Source: an uncultured Bacilli bacterium (GTDB lineage: Bacteria; Bacillota_I; Bacilli_A; RF39; UBA660). From it: a stretch of DNA of 17,332 nt. The translations under genes were made by a program, and so were the position numbers. The notes beneath the pieces were generated by a model. That model ran no database searches and was not told where the DNA came from. It worked only from the letters and a program-made list of their open reading frames with translations. Below, piece by piece: positions 7,246 to 15,060 of the stretch. Numbering within the stretch: position 1 is the first letter of the stretch; each line of letters begins with the position of its first letter. The stretch lies in contig CANQLN010000011.1 in the NCBI GenBank assembly GCA_947624695.1, forward strand, positions 1 to 17,332, given 5' to 3'.

Positions 7246-7263
7246 TAATATGAGGTGTTTAAT

Positions 7264-8466
7264 ATGTTAATACGGGAAAAATATTTAAATAAATTAATAG
7301 AAAGTAAAGACCTTAATTTAATTAAAGTTATAGTTGGAGTTCGAAGATCAGGAAAAAGCACATTATTACTACAATACAAAGATTATTTGCTAACTCAAAA
7401 AATAAAAAAGACAAATATTATTTATATGAATTTTGAAAGTGCCGACTTTTATGATATTAAAGATTATAATGATTTATATAAATATATAAAGGATAAAATT
7501 ATTAACAAAAATAAATTTTATATTTTGCTTGATGAAGTCCAAAATATTTCACAATGGGAAAAGGCTGTAAATTCTATTTTAGTTGATTTTAATGCAGATA
7601 TCTATATAACAGGTTCAAACGCATACTTATTATCAAGTGAACTAACTACCCTTCTTGCTGGAAGAGTTTTGACTATAAAAATATATCCTTTTTCATTTAA
7701 AGAATTTATAAGTATCTATCCTTTTAAAAGTGCTGATGATAAATTTGAAAAATTTGATAAATATCTAAGATATGGTGGGATGCCAATGATTGCAAATATG
7801 AACGATAACGAAAACCTAATTATTAATTATTTAAATGATTTAAAAGAGGTTGTATTAAAAAAAGATGTCATTAGTCGTAATAATATAAAAGATATTGTTT
7901 TCTTAGACAATTTAATAAAATATATGGCATCCACAATTGGCAATCTCACCACTCCTTATGCCATTGCCGAATTTATGAAGAAAAATGGTAGTTCAATTAC
8001 AAATGAAACTGTTGATTCTTATTTAAAAATGTTAGAAAATGCTTATTTTATATATAGGGTTCCTCGCTATGAATTAAAAGGGAAACAATTACTAAAAACT
8101 CAGGGAAAATATTATTTTATAGACAATGGTCTTAAAAATATCATTGCAGGCATTTCTTCTTATGATACAGGTAGCAGTTATGAAAACATTATATATATAG
8201 AACTTTTAAGACGAGGATATGAAGTATATGTAGGACAATATAATGATATAGAAATTGATTTTATTGCCATAAATCCTAATGAAAAAATATACTTTCAAGT
8301 TACAAGAAGCCTAACTGATGAAAAAGTAGAAGAACGAGAAAAAAAATCACTTTTAGCAATTAATGATAATTACAAAAAAGTAATACTAACTATGGATAAT
8401 GTAAAAAATAAACAAATCGATGGAATACAAATTGTAAATATTATTGATTTTTTAAGTGAAGATTAA
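7264..8466 (+). CDS. AAA family ATPase with DUF4143 domain
   Basis: A 400-aa protein of the AAA_14 plus DUF4143 family, common in bacterial and archaeal accessory regions, with no firmly established function. Walker A GVRRSGKST is at residues 25-33, Walker B YILLDE at 86-91, and the sensor ITGSN at 115-119 is followed by LAGR (131-134). The C-terminal part has EIDFIA and YFQV strands resembling a PD-(D/E)XK nuclease fold, usual for DUF4143; whether it cuts DNA is unknown. Length is normal for the family. ATG 7264 is chosen over GTG 7255 because GAGGTG lies six bases before it. It stands alone between two terminators with its own palindromic operator, which suits an individually acquired gene. 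Confidence 0.85.
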   Translation: MLIREKYLNKLIESKDLNLIKVIVGVRRSGKSTLLLQYKDYLLTQKIKKTNIIYMNFESADFYDIKDYNDLYKYIKDKIINKNKFYILLDEVQNISQWEKAVNSILVDFNADIYITGSNAYLLSSELTTLLAGRVLTIKIYPFSFKEFISIYPFKSADDKFEKFDKYLRYGGMPMIANMNDNENLIINYLNDLKEVVLKKDVISRNNIKDIVFLDNLIKYMASTIGNLTTPYAIAEFMKKNGSSITNETVDSYLKMLENAYFIYRVPRYELKGKQLLKTQGKYYFIDNGLKNIIAGISSYDTGSSYENIIYIELLRRGYEVYVGQYNDIEIDFIAINPNEKIYFQVTRSLTDEKVEEREKKSLLAINDNYKKVILTMDNVKNKQIDGIQIVNIIDFLSED

Positions 8467-8598
8467 ATCTTCTAAAACAGTAATTATTAATGAACAAAAA
8501 AATGAAAAATATATCGATTGATAATGATGTATTTCTATATAACTATACGCAATATATCAAGTCAGTAATTTATTTTATCATCAAAAATCAATTTACCC

Positions 8599-8640
8599 AT
8601 ATAAAACCCCATTTCTTTGTCCAGGAATGGGGTTTTATAT
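8599..8640. terminator. Strong bidirectional terminator
   Basis: Perfect 15-bp arms (8599-8613 with 8626-8640) with an AAAACCCC/GGGGTTTT core, extendable by three more pairs to a 6-base loop. It terminates the DUF4143 ATPase gene rightward and the five-gene operon leftward. The preceding 8467-8598 holds nothing I recognise. Confidence 0.85.
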
Positions 8641-8663
8641 TATTAGTTTCTTCTCTATTCATT

Positions 8664-9305
8664 TTAATTGCGATTCATAAAATCATTTATATCTTCTTTG
8701 GAAGGATCATAATCAAAAACTAAACCATCATGAAGAGTATCAGAATCCGTTACCTTTGATATTGTTTTTAAAGCTTCACTTTGTCTTTCAATTCTAGCTT
8801 TAAATTTTTCTAAGACTTTTTTATAATTATGAGCTAATTCTTCTTTAGTTTCTTCACTTAACTCTTTTTCAAAAGTAGGGTTTAAGGTAACTAATTTTGT
8901 TTCTCTATCATAAGATCCTAAAATAAATTTTGGATTAAGATAATTAACTTCTTTATTACCTTCTTGTCTTGAAACCATAAAAGCCCCATATTTTTCACCA
9001 TCTAAGTCGGCACTGTCGCCATAAATATTTATGTATTCTAAAGGAATACGTATTAAAATAATTCTTTCTGAATTTAAATGAGGCCAATTATCTAATTTAG
9101 TTTTTAAATTGTCTACATTTAATTTATCTAAACCTATTGTTGTGTAATATAAAGAGTTATCTTTAGTTCTTAAACCCTTTTCAAAAATAGATTTGATAAT
9201 ATCTTTACCATCGCCATTTCTTCCTGTTCCATGGGCTAAAGCAAAATAACCATCTTCATATAAAATGTTAATTATTTCTTCTAAACCTACTTCTATTTTA
9301 ATCAC
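8664..9305 (-). CDS. Protein with ADP-ribosyltransferase-like motifs, function unproven
   Basis: A 213-aa soluble protein. The N-terminal half has an order of motifs like H-type ADP-ribosyltransferases: AHGTG (His25-Gly26-Thr27), then IKSIFEKGL (37-45), then LYYTT (52-56), and later a Glu (Glu119) in KEVNYLNPKFILG. The fold is therefore a reasonable guess, not established, and these are short motifs. The C-terminus is charged and helical. It is the last gene of the operon; its GTG directly follows the TAG of the gene before, so translation is probably coupled. A strong AGGTGAT site covers the GTG itself and stands four bases before an in-frame ATA at 9296-9294, so the true start is uncertain. 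An unrelated helical fold is the main alternative. Confidence 0.5.
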   Translation of the reverse strand: MIKIEVGLEEIINILYEDGYFALAHGTGRNGDGKDIIKSIFEKGLRTKDNSLYYTTIGLDKLNVDNLKTKLDNWPHLNSERIILIRIPLEYINIYGDSADLDGEKYGAFMVSRQEGNKEVNYLNPKFILGSYDRETKLVTLNPTFEKELSEETKEELAHNYKKVLEKFKARIERQSEALKTISKVTDSDTLHDGLVFDYDPSKEDINDFMNRN

Positions 9306-9692
9306 CTATTCTTTAGTATTAATACTCATCGGAATACTTATATTACCATTTGTATCTTTTACCCAAACATAATATTTCTTATATTGATAGATAGAAATTG
9401 TCGCCATATTATTTTCCACATCTTTCCAACATATAGCATTTTCACTTGGAGTACTTCTAGTTGACTTAACACAATAAGAAACAGCATCCCCAGACATTGT
9501 AATTTTAAGTTTATTATCTTTAATTTCTAATGATTCTATTTTAGCGGCCATCTCATCTTCAACTTTAACATAATAAGAATCACTTTCATTATTAGGTATA
9601 ATGTTGATAGCCACGACTACCGCAAAGACACATAAAATAACAATCCCGGCTAAAATAATAAACGTTGTTGCTTCTTTATTATTCTTTTTCAT
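9306..9692 (-). CDS. Small membrane-anchored extracytoplasmic protein
   Basis: A 128-aa protein with a short positive N-terminus (MKKNNK), one membrane helix at about 11-31, and a beta-rich outer domain. That domain has two cysteines (Cys74 and Cys88) that may form a disulfide, and ends YYVWVKDTNGNIS, a pattern like Ig-like or big-domain repeats in surface proteins of low-GC bacteria. Its ATG overlaps the TGA of the calcium ATPase gene (ATGA), with GAGGTGGG just upstream, so the two are translationally coupled. It may associate with the ATPase or with the peptidase of the same operon, but no family function is recognised. Confidence 0.7.
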   Translation of the reverse strand: MKKNNKEATTFIILAGIVILCVFAVVVAINIIPNNESDSYYVKVEDEMAAKIESLEIKDNKLKITMSGDAVSYCVKSTRSTPSENAICWKDVENNMATISIYQYKKYYVWVKDTNGNISIPMSINTKE

Positions 9693-12310
9693 TTTCCCAC
9701 CTCAACATAATCTTTAAATAATTTAACATATAAAGGTTTTATAAATTCTCCTAAAATGAAGGCTATAAAACATATTCCTAAAGTAATTATAACATTAATT
9801 CCCCCAATATTGCCAACAATAAAGAATTTAGATAAACCAGTCGTTAAAACTAATATTTGAATAATTCCTAAAATAATTAAACTAACTATTAATTTATGAT
9901 TAGAGAAAATATGTTTATTTAAAACAGACTTTTTTAAATTACGACAAGATAGGGAATATAAAAGTTCATTACAAATTAAATAGATAAACATTAAAGAACT
10001 AGCGATATTAGAATCAAAATGTTTGGTAAAATAGACGAATAAAGAAATCATAATAACTGACTTAAACAAAGCGCTAATAACAATTTTGGCTGTTAAAAAT
10101 GGTGTAAAAAAGGTATTTTTACAATGATTAGCGGGACTATCTTCCATCAAATCTTCATCCGACTTTTCAAAGGCTAACATAATGGCTGGAATAGAATCTG
10201 TTACTAAATTAATCCATAATAATTGTAAGGTTGTAAACATTTCCATATTAAGAAGCATAGAAACAAAAACTAAAATTACTTCAACGATATTACCCGCTAA
10301 AAGATACAAAATAACTTTTTTAATATTAGAAGTAATTCTTCTTCCTTCTTCGACACCATCAACAATCGTTGAAAAACTATCATCAACTAAGATACAATCC
10401 GCGACTTTTTTTACAACTTCAGTTCCGGTTATCCCCATGCCAATACCAATATCGGCTTTTTGAATAGCGGGGGCATCATTAACCCCATCACCCGTCATAG
10501 CCACAACATAACCAGAAGTTTGTAAAGCCTCAACAATACGTAGTTTAGTATTAGGACTTACTCTGGCATAAACTTGATAATGTTTAACAGCTTCAACTAA
10601 TTCTTCATCACTCATTTTATCAACTTTTTTGCCTTCAATAGCATAATCATCACTATCAATAATATTAACAGATTTGGCAATGGCGATCGCGGTATTAATA
10701 CTATCGCCTGTAATCATAATAGGTCTAAGTCCCGCTTTATGACAAGTCGCAATCGCCTCAGGAACACTTTCTCTTGGGGGATCCATCATACCAATTAAAC
10801 CTAAGAAAATCATATCATTCTCGGGATCAGCTAAATTACTATCTTTATAAGCAAAAGCCAAAAGACGTAAAGACTTATAAGACAAATCTTTTTCAATTTG
10901 TAATATTTTTTTTCGATAATCATCACTCATCGGGATAACTACCCCATCAATCATATAGAAAGAGCATCTTTTGATAAGAGAATCTAAGCTTCCTTTGGTA
11001 AAAGAATATTCTTTACCATTTACTTCATTTATAGTGCTCATCATTTTTCTTTCGGAATCAAACGGAAATTCTTTAATTCTTTTATCAGGTAAAACAAGAC
11101 ACTCGTTTATCTTTTCTAAATATTTATAGATTGAAACCTCTGTTTCATCACCAATATAGACATCATTATTTTTAGAAACATTTTGGCAATTCTTCGCACA
11201 AGTAAATAACATATCGGCATTAATTATTTCTGACTCATCATCATATAAAATATCATTAACATAAATATTTTTAACCAACATTTTATTTTGGGTAATTGTC
11301 CCCGTTTTATCAGAACAAATAATATCAGTCGAACCTAAAGTTTCAACGGAGGCCATTTTCCTAATAATAACATTTCTTTTCGCCATGGTTGTCATCTCTA
11401 ATGAAAGGATGATCGTTATAATGGACGACATACTTTCCGGAATAGCTGCAACCGCTAGAGAAATAGATAACATTAAAATATCAAAAAAATCATTTTTTAA
11501 TATGAGACCAATAGCCATCATCACAACAATGATACCTAAAATAACATAAGTTAAAACTTTACTAATTTGATTAACCTTTTTTTGCAAAGGGGTAATATCA
11601 CTTTTTTTATCAATTAAACTAGTGGCTATTTTCCCAAGTTCAGTATTCATTCCTGTCCCCGTAACTAAAACAAAAGCATGACCATTAGTTACATTGCAAC
11701 CAGCAAAAACCATATTTTTTCTTTCATATAGTTCTTTTTCTTCTTTAATTATTTCACTATCTTTTTTAATACTTTTAGATTCTCCGGTTAATGTCGCTTC
11801 ATTAACTTCTAAACTATCGGCTTTAATAATTCTCGCATCTGCCGAAACATAATCCCCGGCTTCTAATTCTAGAATATCCCCCAAAACTACATTGCGAACA
11901 TCAATCGATTCTTTAACACCATTTCGAATAACATAGTTATTAGTAACAAACATTTTATTTAATTCTGATATAGCCACATCAGCTTTCTTTTCTTGAATAA
12001 AACTTAAAATCGCATTAATAATAACAATTACAATAATGATAATCGAATCAAAATAAGATTCACTACGAATATAGGAAATAACTGCGGAAAAAAGAGAAGC
12101 AAAAATTAGAAGAATAATCATAAAATCATTAAATTGCTCTAAAAATAAAATGAAATCTGATTTCCTTTTTTGTTCCGTTAATTTATTTTCTCCATTTTCA
12201 AGTAATCTTTTTTGAGCTTCTTCTTCTGTTAAACCATTTTCTCCAGTCTTATATTTTTTATATAAGTTTTCAATTTTTTCGTTATAAACTTCTAATTCCT
12301 TCTCTTTCAT
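9689..12310 (-). CDS. P-type calcium-transporting ATPase (P2A/SERCA-like)
   Basis: An 873-aa cation pump with all core motifs: TGES (175-178, dephosphorylation), phosphorylation site DKTGT (Asp334), nucleotide-binding FTKG (437-440), DPPR (510-513), TGD (534-536) and MTGDGVNDAP (605-614). Transport-site residues match SERCA: Glu292 in TM4, Asn674 and Glu677 in TM5, and Asn701, Thr704 and Asp705 in NLVTD of TM6. That supports Ca2+ export from the cytoplasm. The TM4 loop reads PESMSS rather than the usual PEGLPA, and the TM8 glutamate of SERCA site I appears replaced. Length is normal. An AGAGGG site precedes the ATG, 17 bases after the small zinc-ribbon gene; its stop overlaps the next start. 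Confidence 0.92.
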   Translation of the reverse strand: MKEKELEVYNEKIENLYKKYKTGENGLTEEEAQKRLLENGENKLTEQKRKSDFILFLEQFNDFMIILLIFASLFSAVISYIRSESYFDSIIIIVIVIINAILSFIQEKKADVAISELNKMFVTNNYVIRNGVKESIDVRNVVLGDILELEAGDYVSADARIIKADSLEVNEATLTGESKSIKKDSEIIKEEKELYERKNMVFAGCNVTNGHAFVLVTGTGMNTELGKIATSLIDKKSDITPLQKKVNQISKVLTYVILGIIVVMMAIGLILKNDFFDILMLSISLAVAAIPESMSSIITIILSLEMTTMAKRNVIIRKMASVETLGSTDIICSDKTGTITQNKMLVKNIYVNDILYDDESEIINADMLFTCAKNCQNVSKNNDVYIGDETEVSIYKYLEKINECLVLPDKRIKEFPFDSERKMMSTINEVNGKEYSFTKGSLDSLIKRCSFYMIDGVVIPMSDDYRKKILQIEKDLSYKSLRLLAFAYKDSNLADPENDMIFLGLIGMMDPPRESVPEAIATCHKAGLRPIMITGDSINTAIAIAKSVNIIDSDDYAIEGKKVDKMSDEELVEAVKHYQVYARVSPNTKLRIVEALQTSGYVVAMTGDGVNDAPAIQKADIGIGMGITGTEVVKKVADCILVDDSFSTIVDGVEEGRRITSNIKKVILYLLAGNIVEVILVFVSMLLNMEMFTTLQLLWINLVTDSIPAIMLAFEKSDEDLMEDSPANHCKNTFFTPFLTAKIVISALFKSVIMISLFVYFTKHFDSNIASSLMFIYLICNELLYSLSCRNLKKSVLNKHIFSNHKLIVSLIILGIIQILVLTTGLSKFFIVGNIGGINVIITLGICFIAFILGEFIKPLYVKLFKDYVEVGK

Positions 12311-12327
12311 TTTGACCCTCTTTATCT

Positions 12328-12501
12328 TTATAAATACATAATAGCGTAAAGAATAAGCATGATAATAATTCCCAAAGTACCCAAAACTATTCCAATTTTA
12401 AGCCCTGTATAATAACTATTATTCCTTATCGCTTTACCACAATACCGACAATATCTATCGTTATCTTTATTTAATCTATTACAATTATAACATGTTTTCA
12501 T
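12328..12501 (-). CDS. 57-aa zinc-ribbon membrane protein
   Basis: A short gene of 58 codons including the stop. The protein starts MKTCYNC and has a four-cysteine zinc ribbon (Cys4, 7, 18, 21, ending YCRYCG), a short Asn/Tyr linker, and one membrane helix (about 34-56) rich in Ile, Leu and Gly up to the C-terminus. Its ATG shares one base with the TAA of the metallopeptidase gene (TAATG), and AGAGGT lies upstream, so it is coupled to it. The calcium ATPase starts 17 bases after its stop. The peptidase begins with the same Cys4 ribbon, suggesting the two are related or interact. Function unknown. Confidence 0.75.
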   Translation of the reverse strand: MKTCYNCNRLNKDNDRYCRYCGKAIRNNSYYTGLKIGIVLGTLGIIIMLILYAIMYL

Positions 12502-13664
12502 TAAAATACCTCTTTTAATTTACTTTTTAACACCATAACTATTTCATAACTACTTTTCTTAGCATTTTCATTATGTAAATAATAATCATGAATAGCTTCC
12601 GCGATTGTTTCAGAATAAAGGAGATTACCATTTTTATCTTTCACTCCCGCATATTTAGAAATAGTTTCCGCGAAAGATTGTAAATTTAAATTTTCATTAT
12701 ATTTAAGATTGTAATTATTTAAGGCTTGCTCTAAAATATTTTTTAAATATTCCCCATTTTCAAATTCATTAATTAAAGATTTGATTTCTTCTTCATTATC
12801 TTTTGTTACTAAAGTAATATTAGATACCCCTTTTTCTCTTAGAAAGGCTACAAAAGAAATATAATGACCAAGTTCATGGGCAATCGTACTTTCAAAAGTT
12901 GCATCTTCAACATAATAATTATTTAATACTTCATTTATGTCTTGACTTAAGATATTATCATTTAAAAAATAATAACTATTAAGAAGAATTTGCGTTTTAT
13001 TTACTTTATTGTTTTCCTTTATATCTTTATTAACATTAACAAATTGATAGGCCGGTTGAAAATAAGCCACATAATCGGAACCTGTTTTGGAATTCGTAAT
13101 CGTTATATTCGTAAGATTACCTTTAATGTTTGGAAATAAAGCATACATTCTCACAATAACATCTTTAATTTTATGAGCTTCCTCTAAACTCATATCACAA
13201 AATACAACACTAGGTATTTCATAATCACTTTCTAATTCATATTCTAACATAGTCAATTCTTTATTTTGATTACAAGTATATAATTGATTAGAAAAATCTT
13301 TTTTAATAAATTCGATGGCTTCATCATAATTATTAACTTTAAAATTATATTTATTATTAGTCTTTATTAAAGAGGTGTTATAACCATAACGATAATAATT
13401 AATTTTCTTTTGAATAACTCCAAAGGGAGTCATTAAATTTTGACCCGTAAAAATCATTAATAAAGCAAATATTATAACACTTAAAGAAAAAATACTGATA
13501 ATAGCGTTAAATTTCTTTTTTAATTTAACTGCTTTACCATTATTTAAAATATCCAAATTACTTGGATCATGAAAAAAGCGATGCCCTTTGGCAGTTAATT
13601 CGCCACATTCCGGACAAAAATTATCAACATCTTCTAATTCAGCACCACATTTAATACATTTCAT
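12501..13664 (-). CDS. Membrane-anchored zinc metallopeptidase with N-terminal zinc ribbon
   Basis: A 387-aa protein. A zinc ribbon with Cys3, 6, 17 and 20 comes first, then one membrane helix (about 53-73), then a long domain carrying the zincin motif HELGH at 263-267 (TIAHELGHYIS). A downstream ETIAEAIHDYY contains ExxxD (Glu356, Asp360), which could supply the third zinc ligand as in gluzincins. If the ribbon is cytoplasmic, the peptidase domain faces outward. The middle region (about 100-250) is not recognised and may bind substrate. ATG 13664 is preferred to GTG 13673; a weak AGTGGT site precedes it. This is the first gene of a five-gene operon with a calcium pump. Zincins often bind structural calcium, but a link is inference. 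Confidence 0.75.
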   Translation of the reverse strand: MKCIKCGAELEDVDNFCPECGELTAKGHRFFHDPSNLDILNNGKAVKLKKKFNAIISIFSLSVIIFALLMIFTGQNLMTPFGVIQKKINYYRYGYNTSLIKTNNKYNFKVNNYDEAIEFIKKDFSNQLYTCNQNKELTMLEYELESDYEIPSVVFCDMSLEEAHKIKDVIVRMYALFPNIKGNLTNITITNSKTGSDYVAYFQPAYQFVNVNKDIKENNKVNKTQILLNSYYFLNDNILSQDINEVLNNYYVEDATFESTIAHELGHYISFVAFLREKGVSNITLVTKDNEEEIKSLINEFENGEYLKNILEQALNNYNLKYNENLNLQSFAETISKYAGVKDKNGNLLYSETIAEAIHDYYLHNENAKKSSYEIVMVLKSKLKEVF

Positions 13665-13680
13665 ACTTACCACTAGTATA

Positions 13681-13688
13681 ATTATAAC
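13681..13688 (-). promoter_or_regulatory. Extended -10 promoter of the five-gene operon
   Basis: TGTTATAAT read on the minus strand (13689-13681) with no convincing -35 box; the upstream side is the T tract of the previous terminator. Transcription would start about ten bases before the ATG, giving a very short leader. Confidence 0.5.
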
Positions 13689-13696
13689 ATCTATTT

Positions 13697-13733
13697 AAAA
13701 AAGAAAAAATAAGCAATTAAAATTTTGCTTATT
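13697..13733 (-). terminator. Terminator of the M29 aminopeptidase gene
   Basis: Arms AATAAGCAA/TTGCTTATT (13708-13716 with 13725-13733) pair perfectly across an 8-base loop. On the minus strand a T-rich tract broken by one C follows. The stop codon lies at the base of the stem. Confidence 0.8.
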
Positions 13734-14925
13734 AAATAATTAAATTACCATTTTTCATAATAGTTATTCTGCCTAATTTAGTCTCCGCTTCGATCGTTAA
13801 GTCTTTAGTCCCAATCATAAAATCAACATGGTTTTTCGCCGTATTAACTCCTAATTTTTTAAGTTCTTCAGTACTTAATTTATTTCCCCCTTTAATACAT
13901 TCACTAAAACCACTTCCAAGAGCAATATGACAAGCCGCATTTTCATCAATTAAAGTGGTACCAAAAACTACTTTGGTATTAGATATCGGCGAATCATAAT
14001 CGACTAATGCAACTTCTCCTAAAGAGGCCATTAATTTTTCACTATTAATTATTTCTTTTAAAGTATCATTTCCTACTTCGGCTTTAAAAGATACGACTTT
14101 ACCAGATTCAAATTTAACATAAAATTTATCAATCGTTTTACCATTATAGATAAGAGGTTTCGAACTATAGACAATTCCTTCCGTCTTATCATAAAGAGGA
14201 GTCGTAAATATTTCATAACTAGGCATATTAACGAGCCACTTATCACTTGAAGCACTTCGCCATAAAGCCTTAGGTGATAAACTTATTTCTAAATTAGTAC
14301 CTAATTTATTATGATAATATAATTTACTTATTTTTAAATCATTTAATTTATCTTCCATTTCCTTTTGACTCTTTAAATATTTCTCCCAATTATTTTGGGG
14401 ATTACCTTTATTAAACATACAGATATCGGCAAAATAATGCCATAAGTCCTCTAGAGGTGTTTTACTTTTTGGAAATAACTTTTGGGCCCAAGGTAAATTA
14501 GGGACGGCCGCAATACACCAAGGAATTTCTCCCTTTAATTGTTTTTTACGGTATACTGGTTTACTAGCCAATTTTAACTCAGCAGACTTAGCTAATTTTA
14601 AAGAATCAACATCATCCATTAAATTAGGTATTTCGCTTTCTAACATTAAAAAAGCCGCTCCTTTTTTAGCATATTCATCCCAAATTTTCGCATCAAATAA
14701 AGGACTCTTCTCTATTTCTTTTAAACTATAATTTTTTAAAACATAATATACTTCATAAGAATTTTTTTCATCTAAATAAATATCTTTAATTCCTAATTTT
14801 TGAGCATACTTAACTACTTTTAAAACAAAGTCTCTTATAATTAAAGGATAACTTATTAAAAGAGGTATTCCCTTTTGTAAATCTAAGCATCTTTCTAATA
14901 ATAATTTAATATATTTATCTTCCAT
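13732..14925 (-). CDS. M29 family aminopeptidase (AmpS/thermophilic aminopeptidase type)
   Basis: A 397-aa cytoplasmic metalloaminopeptidase that removes N-terminal residues from peptides. The family metal ligands are visible: Glu238 in NMPSYEIFTTP, Glu304 in LGEVALVDY, Glu328 and His333 in ENAACHIALG, and His366 with Asp368 in NHVDFMIG. Two divalent metals are expected. Length is close to the family norm of about 410. ATG 14925 is chosen because GGTGG precedes it by five bases; an upstream in-frame ATG (14994) would add 23 residues (MVNLTKK and on) lying across the promoter. An extended -10 box lies just upstream and a terminator overlaps the stop, so it is a single-gene transcript. Confidence 0.93.
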   Translation of the reverse strand: MEDKYIKLLLERCLDLQKGIPLLISYPLIIRDFVLKVVKYAQKLGIKDIYLDEKNSYEVYYVLKNYSLKEIEKSPLFDAKIWDEYAKKGAAFLMLESEIPNLMDDVDSLKLAKSAELKLASKPVYRKKQLKGEIPWCIAAVPNLPWAQKLFPKSKTPLEDLWHYFADICMFNKGNPQNNWEKYLKSQKEMEDKLNDLKISKLYYHNKLGTNLEISLSPKALWRSASSDKWLVNMPSYEIFTTPLYDKTEGIVYSSKPLIYNGKTIDKFYVKFESGKVVSFKAEVGNDTLKEIINSEKLMASLGEVALVDYDSPISNTKVVFGTTLIDENAACHIALGSGFSECIKGGNKLSTEELKKLGVNTAKNHVDFMIGTKDLTIEAETKLGRITIMKNGNLII

Positions 14926-14931
14926 GTAACC

Positions 14932-14964
14932 ACCATTTAAATTATAACACAAACCATTTAAATT
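14932..14964 (-). promoter_or_regulatory. Aminopeptidase promoter with two 12-bp direct repeats
   Basis: TGTTATAAT (14949-14941, minus strand) is an extended -10 box. AATTTAAATGGT occurs twice on the minus strand (14943-14932 and 14964-14953), start to start 21 bp, two helical turns. One copy overlaps the -10 and the ribosome-binding site, the other the spacer, which fits a repressor or activator site. Confidence 0.45.
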
Positions 14965-15011
14965 ATTAGTTATTTTTTTGGTTAAATTTACCAACTGTGA
15001 AAAAACGTAAT

Positions 15012-15045
15012 ACCGGTACTATTAAAGCCGGTTTTATGGTATAAT
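15012..15045 (+). promoter_or_regulatory. Extended -10 promoter of the 65-aa gene with inverted repeat
   Basis: TGGTATAAT (15037-15045) is an extended -10 box with no clear -35. ACCGG (15012-15016) and CCGGT (15028-15032) form an inverted repeat immediately upstream. On the minus strand the same repeat is followed by a T run, so it might also be a weak terminator. The predicted leader is under ten bases. Confidence 0.5.
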
Positions 15046-15060
15046 CTAATTAGTGATATT

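Noticed and set aside
6947..8640. A complete mobile island at tRNA-Cys
   Set aside because: No integrase, no duplicated tRNA 3' end and only one cargo-like gene are visible, so it is kept only as a weak finding.
8490..8723. 77-codon open frame on the plus strand
   Set aside because: It reads through the whole bidirectional terminator and into the end of the opposite-strand gene. It has no ribosome-binding site, and its composition reflects AT-rich hairpin sequence.
10182..10463. 93-codon open frame on the plus strand
   Set aside because: It is antisense to the conserved MTGDGVNDAP to TM5/TM6 part of the calcium ATPase and has no start signals.
14073..14255. 60-codon open frame on the minus strand
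   Set aside because: It is a shifted frame inside the M29 aminopeptidase gene, whose catalytic motifs lie in the main frame.
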